Assembly (NCBI GenBank): GCA_020627535.1
Contig: JAHDGU010000001.1
Span: 290,670-354,669 of the forward strand
Direction of reading: 5' to 3'
Length of the DNA: 64,000 nt
Source of the DNA: Saprospiraceae bacterium
Lineage (GTDB): Bacteria; Bacteroidota; Bacteroidia; Chitinophagales; Saprospiraceae
The notes below the pieces were generated by a model. It was given only the letters and a program-made list of their open reading frames with translations. It ran no database searches and had not been told where the DNA came from. The position numbers and the translations under genes are program-made. Positions 51,481 through 59,803 of this stretch are shown here, in pieces (within the stretch, counting starts at the first letter, position 1; every line of letters starts with the position of its first letter).

Positions 51481-53359
51481 ACAAATAGCGGTGAGCTTGG
51501 TAGATATGAGCTATGAGGAGGCCTTGGCACTGCAGGGAAAGTATGGCCTGTATGAGTTGCGTCTTGACAGACTTGATTGGCAGATCAAAGAGTATAGATC
51601 ATTTTGCACAAGTTCCAAAGTCATCATAACCCATAGAGACACTGGTGGCAATCGGATACTCACGCTGGACCAGCTTGACTGGTCTCAGATAGACTACTTT
51701 GATGTAGATATTTCTGGAGATCAAGAATATCTTGATTATGCTCGTAGACAGCGTCAATCGCATGACTTTACCTTGATCTGCTCTCATCACGACTACGATG
51801 CCTATGTCTCTGCAGAGCAATATATAAGTAGTCATGCCGGTAGATTTTTTGGCGATCTCGTGAAGATTGCGAGTATGGTAGATCGCCGCGAGGATATGTG
51901 GGATCTCATTACTCAGATGAGGCGATTTCCTGAGCACATCATTTTGGGCATGGGAAGATATGCCAGTAAGACCAGATGTGCGGGCTTGCAATCCGGACAG
52001 CCAATAGTATATAGCTATCCTCAAGGTCATGGCAAAGCAGCTCCGGGTCAGATATCCGCTGAGGAGTTGAGCATACATCTTCAAGTCCAGGATAGTGCTG
52101 ATCGACTCTATGGTGTGATTGGCCATCCGATATCTCATAGCAAGAGTCCTATGATATTCGGTCAGATGATGCTCCATGAGGAGCTGCCTCATCACTACAC
52201 TCGGATCGCACTCGATGAGATGGACCAATTGGATGAGTTGCACTACCTTCCTCTTGATGCGGTCAATGTCACAGCTCCCTTCAAGTATGGACCAGATGCA
52301 TATCTCGGCAAGGGTATTGATGAGGCTAAGAATAATCTTGATCTACGGATCACGAGCCCGGCCAGCTATAATTCTGACATTGATGGAATCAGGAGTGCGC
52401 TACTTGCACATGTTAATCAGCGAGAGTCCAAGATTTTGATTGTCGGCAGTGGCGGAGCAGCAGAAGCGGCAATCCGAGCCGTGATGGATCGATCGGCGTC
52501 TTGTGGCATCTGTGCGCGCTCCTTGGACAAATGCCTGTCGCTGAAATCGAGATATCCTCAGCTCCAGATTCGGGACTGGGCTCGTGTAAGTGAGGAGATC
52601 CAAGCTTTTGATATCATCATATGGACAGTGCCAGCATCTGTCGTTCAAGATAAGAGGATTAGCTTTTCTCAAAATCAGTGGATACTGGATGCCAATTACA
52701 AAGAGCCATTGACCGATCTCATCCATATCTCACGGTACATTTCAGCCCTAGAATGGCTAAAGCATCAGGCTAGCCACATGATGAGTCTGATTGCACCTGA
52801 GCATGATGAGGGATTGCTAGATAGGCTTCAATTGTCCGAAAAGTCAATGGGGTCTAATTCGTTGGCAATCATAGGATTACCATCTAGTGGCAAAAGTACA
52901 ATAGGAAGCTTGTTGGCTGACAAGACTGATCGCAAATTGGTCGATATGGATCAACTCATAGAGGAGCAAGAAGGTAGCAGTGTGAGATCAATTTTTGCAG
53001 AGAAGGGTGAGACCTACTTTAGGCACCTTGAGCATCGAGTACTTCAAGACTTGTGCGCAGAAGACCAGCTTATCATTTCCACTGGTGGAGGGGTAGTCAC
53101 ACAGATGGAGAATCATGATCTGCTGAAATCTATGCATACCATATGGCTCTGTCTCAATCCCATGACCTGTGCAGAGCGCGTACATGGTGACGCGCGTCCT
53201 ATGTTTGCTGAGAATTCGGCCATCGACACCATGACAAGACTGCATCATGAGCGATGGCGCGGCTACGCTCGATCTAGCGATATGATGATGATCTGTGATG
53301 GCCTGAATCAACAACAAATTTCCGATCGCATCTATGAAGAATATCGTCACATCTTCTAA
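51467..53359 (+). CDS. Trifunctional 3-dehydroquinate dehydratase / shikimate dehydrogenase / shikimate kinase
   Basis: 630 residues in three parts. AroD type I (1-205): YELRLDRLD with Glu30 and Arg32, CSHHDYDA (His107/108), VKIASM (Schiff-base Lys133), and AAPGQ. AroE (210-455): GVIGHPISHSKSPM, VNVTAPFKYGPD (Lys273), NSDIDGI (Asp304) and the nucleotide loop VGSGGAAEAA. AroK (465-630): GLPSSGKSTIG Walker A, LVDMDQLIE, YFRHLE, STGGGVV and GDARPMF. All key residues are seen, so all three activities are plausible. Three successive steps, dehydroquinate to shikimate 3-phosphate, in one chain; AroDE fusions and the fungal AROM are known, this order is unusual. Confidence 0.9.
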   Translation: MRASEQIAVSLVDMSYEEALALQGKYGLYELRLDRLDWQIKEYRSFCTSSKVIITHRDTGGNRILTLDQLDWSQIDYFDVDISGDQEYLDYARRQRQSHDFTLICSHHDYDAYVSAEQYISSHAGRFFGDLVKIASMVDRREDMWDLITQMRRFPEHIILGMGRYASKTRCAGLQSGQPIVYSYPQGHGKAAPGQISAEELSIHLQVQDSADRLYGVIGHPISHSKSPMIFGQMMLHEELPHHYTRIALDEMDQLDELHYLPLDAVNVTAPFKYGPDAYLGKGIDEAKNNLDLRITSPASYNSDIDGIRSALLAHVNQRESKILIVGSGGAAEAAIRAVMDRSASCGICARSLDKCLSLKSRYPQLQIRDWARVSEEIQAFDIIIWTVPASVVQDKRISFSQNQWILDANYKEPLTDLIHISRYISALEWLKHQASHMMSLIAPEHDEGLLDRLQLSEKSMGSNSLAIIGLPSSGKSTIGSLLADKTDRKLVDMDQLIEEQEGSSVRSIFAEKGETYFRHLEHRVLQDLCAEDQLIISTGGGVVTQMENHDLLKSMHTIWLCLNPMTCAERVHGDARPMFAENSAIDTMTRLHHERWRGYARSSDMMMICDGLNQQQISDRIYEEYRHIF

Positions 53360-54578
53360 GCTTAGCGGCAGAGCAAAAGCTCCTGCCTCCAAGAGTTATC
53401 TGCAAAGAGCAATCTTCGCAGCACTTTTGGCTGAAGGCGAGTCTCGACTCGACAATATCACTTGGTCGGATGATGCGCTACATGCTCTCCACTGTGCGCT
53501 CTCATTAGGAGCAGAAGTCAGATCGGTAGGAGATAGTCTATTCATAAAAGGATCGCGAGCTCCACGTGTATCTGCGGTCTATGCAGGAGAGAGCGGTCTC
53601 ACAGGACGCATGCTCAGTGCTATATTGAGCATCTATGACCAGGAGATGATACTGGATGGAGCGCATGGTTTGCGCCAAAGGCCATTTACACCTATGGAGG
53701 ACTGCTATCGACAGCTCGGCAAGCAATATCACATGACCGATGGCTCTCTACCGATTAGACTATCAGGCCCAATGGAGCTCAATGACTTGAAGATCGATGG
53801 ATCCTTGAGCTCACAGTTTATCAGTGGGCTCTTGATAGGATTGCCGGCCATATCATTTGAGCGAAAGCTCTGCATCACCAATCCTACGAGCCGACCATAT
53901 ATAGATATGACCCTTCATCTACTCCGTGATTTTGGTGTAGAATGGTCAGAGCTTGAACAGGAAGTATTCACACTAGAGAAATGCGACTATCGAGCTGCTT
54001 ACCATCAAGTAGAGGGAGATTGGAGCGGTGCTTCTTTTTTGATCGTCGCCGCGGCAATGGCAGGTGGCATGGAGATCACAGGACTTTCGTCTAGCAGTGC
54101 TCAAGCTGACAAAGCACTGCTAGAGCTACCAGGCTTATCATACAGTTGGGAAGGAGAGGCATTGCATGTACCTCAGCAAGAGCTGAAGGGCTTTGAGTTT
54201 GATGCGACGCAATGCCCGGACTTGTTTCCACCACTGGTATCTCTGGCGACCTACGCTCGCACACCGAGCAAAATTTCAGGACTAGGGCGTCTGAAGCATA
54301 AGGAAAGTGATCGCGGCGTGGTCCTTCAGCAGGAGTTTGGCAACTTGGGTGCAAAGATCAGGCTCGAGGGAGATGTCATGCACATAGATCCCTCACCTCT
54401 AGCTGCCGCTGAGGTGCATTCACACAATGACCATCGCATCGCAATGTCATTAGCATTGGCAGGATTGAAAATGCAAGATGAGCTCACCATCCACGGCTGT
54501 GAGTGTGTTTCCAAAAGCTATCCAAACTTTCACGAGGATTTCATAGCCCTTGGTGCTAATTTTAAATTGATAGATTAA
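53334..54578 (+). CDS. aroA: 3-phosphoshikimate 1-carboxyvinyltransferase (EPSP synthase)
   Basis: 414 residues. KAPASKSYLQRAIFAALLAEG (substrate Lys-Ser), AGESGLTGRMLSAIL in place of the more usual AGNAGTxxR, IDGSLSSQFISGLLIGLP, GDWSGASFLIVAAAM, DATQCPDLFPPLVSLA and NDHRIAMSLALAGL. It condenses shikimate 3-phosphate and PEP. The variant SGLTGR in the PEP loop is of note for inhibitor sensitivity but I cannot predict it. Overlaps aroDEK by 26 bases. Confidence 0.95.
   Translation: MKNIVTSSKLSGRAKAPASKSYLQRAIFAALLAEGESRLDNITWSDDALHALHCALSLGAEVRSVGDSLFIKGSRAPRVSAVYAGESGLTGRMLSAILSIYDQEMILDGAHGLRQRPFTPMEDCYRQLGKQYHMTDGSLPIRLSGPMELNDLKIDGSLSSQFISGLLIGLPAISFERKLCITNPTSRPYIDMTLHLLRDFGVEWSELEQEVFTLEKCDYRAAYHQVEGDWSGASFLIVAAAMAGGMEITGLSSSSAQADKALLELPGLSYSWEGEALHVPQQELKGFEFDATQCPDLFPPLVSLATYARTPSKISGLGRLKHKESDRGVVLQQEFGNLGAKIRLEGDVMHIDPSPLAAAEVHSHNDHRIAMSLALAGLKMQDELTIHGCECVSKSYPNFHEDFIALGANFKLID
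53854..53870 (-). repeat. GCGAAAGC mini-hairpin element
   Basis: CATTTGAGCGAAAGCTC: stem GAGC/GCTC, CATTT tail, the same version as at 10413. Within aroA (SFERKL). Confidence 0.7.
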
Positions 54579-54581
54579 AGG

Positions 54582-55592
54582 ATGAATCAGTACGGCAGAT
54601 CTTTTCGCTTGAGTATCATGGGAGAATCTCATGGTCATATGGTAGGCATCGTCTTAGACGGTGTGCCAGCAGGACTAGAATTGAGCGTGGCTGACTTTGA
54701 GCAAGATCTTGGCAGACGCAGGGCAGGGGCCAAAGGGACGACGCCAAGGGTGGAAGCTGATATCCCAACACTAGCCACTGGAGTCTTTGAAAATCGTACG
54801 ACGGGGGCACCTATCACGATCATCTTTGAAAATAATAATACACGTAGCAAGGACTACTCAGAACTCATCAAAAAACCACGTCCAGGCCACTCGGATTTTG
54901 TCGCAAGAGAGAAGTACGGCGCCAATAATGACTACAGGGGAGGAGGACATTTTAGTGGAAGACTTACTGTGGCCTTGGTCAGTGCTGGAGTGATAGCCAA
55001 GAAACTCTTGCCAGAGGTCAACATCCATTCTGAGCTCGTAGAAGCAGGAGGAAGCACTGATATCGAATCAGCGATTGATCAAGCGATCAAAGATCATGAC
55101 AGTATTGGAGGAATTATCGAAACGCGCGCTACTGGCTTGTCTTTGGGACTCGGAGAGCCGTTTTTTGATAGTGTGGAATCCTTGATCTCCCATCTTGTCT
55201 TTGCAGTGCCAGCAACCAAAGGAGTAGAGTTTGGCTCTGGCTTCGATGCGGCAAGGATGAAAGGCAGCGAGCACAATGACAATATCGTCGATAGCACTGG
55301 CCGCACTGAGACCAATCATGCTGGCGGAATCAATGGAGGGATTACCAATGGGAATGAGCTCATACATCGTGTAGCGATCAAGCCTACAAGTAGTATCGGC
55401 AAGACACAAAAGACACTCAATCTGAAGACTGGCGAAGTGGATCAACTGACTGTCGTCGGTCGACATGATGCCTGCATTGCTCTGAGAGCACCTGTGGTCA
55501 TTGAAGCGATCACAGCAATTGCTCTGGCTGATCTGAGTCTTCAGGCGAGGAAGATCAGCACCGTGCTTTCGCAAAAAGATCTTGCGCTGTGA
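54582..55592 (+). CDS. aroC: Chorismate synthase
   Basis: 336 residues. GRSFRLSIMGESHGHMVGIVLDG (outline), RRRAGAKGTTPRVEAD, RPGHSDFVAREKYG, YRGGGHFSGRLTVALV, NHAGGINGGITNGNELIHRVA and the C-terminal GRHDACIALRAPVVIEA. It needs reduced FMN. Last shikimate gene; the following aminotransferase gene starts at a GTG overlapping its stop. Confidence 0.97.
   Translation: MNQYGRSFRLSIMGESHGHMVGIVLDGVPAGLELSVADFEQDLGRRRAGAKGTTPRVEADIPTLATGVFENRTTGAPITIIFENNNTRSKDYSELIKKPRPGHSDFVAREKYGANNDYRGGGHFSGRLTVALVSAGVIAKKLLPEVNIHSELVEAGGSTDIESAIDQAIKDHDSIGGIIETRATGLSLGLGEPFFDSVESLISHLVFAVPATKGVEFGSGFDAARMKGSEHNDNIVDSTGRTETNHAGGINGGITNGNELIHRVAIKPTSSIGKTQKTLNLKTGEVDQLTVVGRHDACIALRAPVVIEAITAIALADLSLQARKISTVLSQKDLAL
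55564..55578 (+). repeat. GCGAAAGC mini-hairpin element
   Basis: TGCTTTCGCAAAAAG: 3-bp stem TGC/GCA, loop TTTC, tail AAAAG. End of aroC. Confidence 0.5.
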
Positions 55593-56800
55593 GCAGGCGC
55601 TTGTTTTTTCAACAGCTCGCTGCTCTGGGGATGAGCTCCACCGCAGCAGTTTTAGCTGATATCGAGTTGCCTGATGGCGGGGACTGGAAGCAGATTGCGA
55701 AATCATTTCCAATTTACAAGTCCGACATTCTTAATCTCAATAGTGGATCTGCGGGGAATATGCCGAGGAGTGTAGAGCGTGCGCACCTCGCTGCGATACA
55801 AGATATGAATCGCGCTCCTGCGTATGAGGTAAAAGATGCCAAAGCTGATCTTGAAGCACGACTCATGGTCAGATTGGCAAGGCTGATGAATGCAGACTCT
55901 AGCGAACTCATACTGATGAGAAATACGACGGATGCACTCAACACCGTCATCGAGGCACTAGACGTAGGAGCATCTCATGTACTGTATGCAGGAGTCAATG
56001 ATTACCCCTACGCCTACCAAGCTATGCGTGCTAGGGGGCTCAGAGATGATGTCGCGTTCTCAGATACGACGTATGACATTGAGGTAAGTGATGAGGCGCT
56101 CATCGAACATTATGATCGTCTGCTGACACGACCTGGGATTTTGCTATTGACTCACATGTCTCATCGGACGGGAAGAGTATTGCCTATCAAGGAGATTACG
56201 GCTATTGCACATGCCAGAGATATTACAGTCATTGTGGATGGAGCACATTCGTATGCACATACAGAAGTCAACGTCAAGGATCTGAACTGTGACTATTATG
56301 CCACGAGCCTGCACAAGTGGCTCTGTGCCCCGCTGGGTTCGGGTCTACTGTATGTAAGATCTGATCGTCTTAGTGGCCTGAGAGCGCGCTCATCTGCAAA
56401 TGCCCAGTCCAATACCATTATCAAACTTGGATATGAGGGTACACATGACTTTTATCGAATTGCTGGCATATGGTCAGCAATGGATTTTTTGGAGAGTATA
56501 GGAGGCCTTTCGGCCAAAAGAACCAGGCTGGTCGCTCTCACCCAATACTGGTCTACCGCATTGAAGAGTGTGGAGGATCTGGCTATTCACTCATATCCTG
56601 GCCAGATAGCGATAGGCAATCTGTCCAGTACCCGCTACAAAACATGGGAGTTAAAAGATCTCTTGGCTGCTCAAAATATTCACTGCAAGATCGTCGGTCG
56701 AAAAGGACTTTCCTCAAGGCTGCGGATCTCTACCAATCTATTCATGACAGAGAAGGAACTCGATCGATTTATTGAAGTTCTTGCAAAGCATCACTCTTAG
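55589..56800 (+). CDS. Aminotransferase class V family protein with twin-arginine-like N-terminus
   Basis: 403 residues, GTG start 55589 overlapping the aroC stop. MSRRLFFQQLAALGMSSTAAVLA looks like a Tat signal (S-R-R-x-F-F). The PLP domain resembles isopenicillin N epimerase-like enzymes: NLNSGSAGNMPRSVE, MRNTTDALNTVIEAL, LLTHMSHRTGRVLPI, VIVDGAHSYAH (PLP Asp and His) and CDYYATSLHKWLCAPLGSGL (PLP-Lys). If exported it would act in the periplasm with PLP bound beforehand. Its position after aroC is not explained by a known aromatic step. Confidence 0.8.
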   Translation: MSRRLFFQQLAALGMSSTAAVLADIELPDGGDWKQIAKSFPIYKSDILNLNSGSAGNMPRSVERAHLAAIQDMNRAPAYEVKDAKADLEARLMVRLARLMNADSSELILMRNTTDALNTVIEALDVGASHVLYAGVNDYPYAYQAMRARGLRDDVAFSDTTYDIEVSDEALIEHYDRLLTRPGILLLTHMSHRTGRVLPIKEITAIAHARDITVIVDGAHSYAHTEVNVKDLNCDYYATSLHKWLCAPLGSGLLYVRSDRLSGLRARSSANAQSNTIIKLGYEGTHDFYRIAGIWSAMDFLESIGGLSAKRTRLVALTQYWSTALKSVEDLAIHSYPGQIAIGNLSSTRYKTWELKDLLAAQNIHCKIVGRKGLSSRLRISTNLFMTEKELDRFIEVLAKHHS

Positions 56801-56808
56801 TTCATCTC

Positions 56809-57639
56809 ATGAAATATCCTATCCAAAATAAGGCCGTAGCACTGCTCGTACTCATTGCATATTATGTGCTGGTCACGATACCACATGAAGTCTTTGGCCG
56901 ATACATCAATGGCAAATTTGATGAGGTGTTTAGCAAAGCTCAGTATGACCGTTTTGTCCTGATCGTGGTGATGGTAGTGATGGTCAGTGTGCTACTGATA
57001 TCATACAAGCGCTGGATCAAGCATGATCGACGCATATTGTGGTTGACTTGCTTCTTAGTCAATTGTGTACTTGTCTTTATGAGCATGTATTACTTGTTTA
57101 TTATCAACATAGAGGTAATCCATTTTCTACAGTACTGCCTATTTGCCATCTTGTGCTATGGAGTAACGAAGAACTACTATTCCATACTCACTTGGGCGAT
57201 ACTCGCAGGAGCGCTCGATGAGCTACATCAATACCTGATACTCAATCCAGAAGGCACCAATTACTTTGATTTCAATGATGTTATCATCAATACCATAGGC
57301 GCTCTTTTTGGTATACTTTTCTTGAATTTGTTTGGATTCGAATCAAAGAAGATTGCATTGTCAGATCGGTGGAAATCTCCACTCTTTATCACACTGTATG
57401 TGCTTGTAGTGGCTGTAATCATTTCTTTTGTTACTGGATACTCAGCTTACAGTCCTACCGAGGAGGCCAAATTTGTCGTCTTCAAGCAAATGCCAGAAGA
57501 TTTTTGGACTTGGGTCAATAAGCACATCGTCTTTCATATCGTGCGCCCATGGGAGTATGTTTTGATCACGGCCGCCTTGTATATTGGCTACTCACCGATC
57601 TTGCGCGCTGATAAAACAGAGGAGACTAAAGCGTCCTGA
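56809..57639 (+). CDS. VanZ-like integral membrane protein
   Basis: 276 residues with seven or eight predicted helices. The region VIHFLQYCLFAILCYGV, AGALDELHQYLILNPE and FDFNDVIINTIGALFGILF is the VanZ pattern (E/I-x-H-x2-QY, DE-x2-Q, D-x-N-x2-G). VanZ proteins reduce binding of lipoglycopeptides in some Gram-positives, but the general function of these short homologues is unknown. It is 9 bases after the aminotransferase and likely shares its transcript. Confidence 0.75.
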   Translation: MKYPIQNKAVALLVLIAYYVLVTIPHEVFGRYINGKFDEVFSKAQYDRFVLIVVMVVMVSVLLISYKRWIKHDRRILWLTCFLVNCVLVFMSMYYLFIINIEVIHFLQYCLFAILCYGVTKNYYSILTWAILAGALDELHQYLILNPEGTNYFDFNDVIINTIGALFGILFLNLFGFESKKIALSDRWKSPLFITLYVLVVAVIISFVTGYSAYSPTEEAKFVVFKQMPEDFWTWVNKHIVFHIVRPWEYVLITAALYIGYSPILRADKTEETKAS

Positions 57640-57718
57640 TCGTGCAAAAGAATATGTTAAATGTTTGGGGGTCTTCTTGATTTTGGCACATCTCTTGTTT
57701 ATGTTTAACCACCAGAGG

Positions 57719-57820
57719 ATGAATACAACGTATCAAATAGCTACTTCTATTACCACCACATGTTGCACGTGTATGACCACGTGTATGTGTTGCTGTGGGC
57801 ATAGGCTGAAGCTGTTTTGA
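57719..57820 (+). CDS. Leader peptide rich in Thr, Cys and Met codons
   Basis: 33 codons, MNTTYQIATSITTTCCTC followed by MTTCMCCCGHRLKLF. It has nine Thr, seven Cys and two internal Met codons, with 15 of the 16 codons from 11 to 26 being Thr, Cys, Met or Ile (one run without interruption). It precedes an intrinsic terminator and the operon metY-(OsmC-like)-metX/hom, which makes homoserine, O-acetylhomoserine and homocysteine. The codons thus match threonine and methionine, the two end products of homoserine, and cysteine, the sulphur-bearing relative. Confidence 0.85.
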   Translation: MNTTYQIATSITTTCCTCMTTCMCCCGHRLKLF

Positions 57821-57840
57821 TGATTAATAGGATACATTAA

Positions 57841-59274
<1,434 letters not shown>

Positions 59275-59289
59275 TGGACAAGAATCTCA

Positions 59290-59320
59290 GGAGGACCGCA
59301 TTGAGCGGTCCTCCATTTTT
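59290..59320 (+). terminator. Intrinsic terminator between metY and the OsmC-like gene
   Basis: GGAGGACCGC-ATTGA-GCGGTCCTCC, a perfect 10-bp stem, followed by ATTTTT. It should at least reduce read-through to the OsmC-like and metX/hom genes, which have no other obvious promoter. Confidence 0.8.
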
Positions 59321-59340
59321 ATCAACAGAAGCTATTGAAC

Positions 59341-59793
59341 ATGTCGAAAATTTCTTTATCCATTAGGTCGCATTCGGAGGACGGGAAGCGCGTAGATCTT
59401 TCCAATGGAAATAGGACTATCCATGCAGGGCAGAGAACTACAGATGAAACCACTAGATTGACAGAGATCGCACCTAGCTGGTCTTCCTTGGACCTTGTGC
59501 TTGCTGGTCTAGCTAGATCTATTCACACCCATGGATTCCAGATTGCGCGAGAGATGCAACTAGATCTCCCGAGACTTGAGGTGGATTTGAGATCCGAGGT
59601 ACACGACTCACCGGGATCCGACGAAGGGCAAGGCTTGCAAGGCATCTTCGTGACCCTGCGACCTCACACCGAGGCACCTCATGGGCAATTGATTCAGTGG
59701 CTGCAGCACATAGAGAGACGGAGCGAAATCTTTCAAGCTCTGCGTGGTGCTACCGAAATTTATTCCAAAATCATTCATTTCACGCTCAATTAA
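59341..59793 (+). CDS. OsmC/Ohr-like protein lacking the active-site cysteines
   Basis: 150 residues from ATG 59341. The pattern SSLDLVLAGLARSIHTHGFQIAREM corresponds to the OsmC helix normally reading S-P-x-E-L-L-L-A-A-L-x-x-C, here with Arg-Ser in place of the Cys region, and RSEIFQALRGATEIYSKI corresponds to C-P-x-H-x-x-L. Neither Cys is present, so it cannot be a classical thiol peroxidase. Its place between metY and metX/hom suggests a structural or sulphur-related role. Overlap with the metX/hom frame is none from ATG 59804. Confidence 0.6.
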   Translation: MSKISLSIRSHSEDGKRVDLSNGNRTIHAGQRTTDETTRLTEIAPSWSSLDLVLAGLARSIHTHGFQIAREMQLDLPRLEVDLRSEVHDSPGSDEGQGLQGIFVTLRPHTEAPHGQLIQWLQHIERRSEIFQALRGATEIYSKIIHFTLN

Positions 59794-59803
59794 ATCGGCG
59801 AAG

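Noticed and set aside
53660-53685. GGTTTGCGCCAAAGG as further mini-hairpin copy
   Set aside because: Stem and loop both deviate; indistinguishable from chance.
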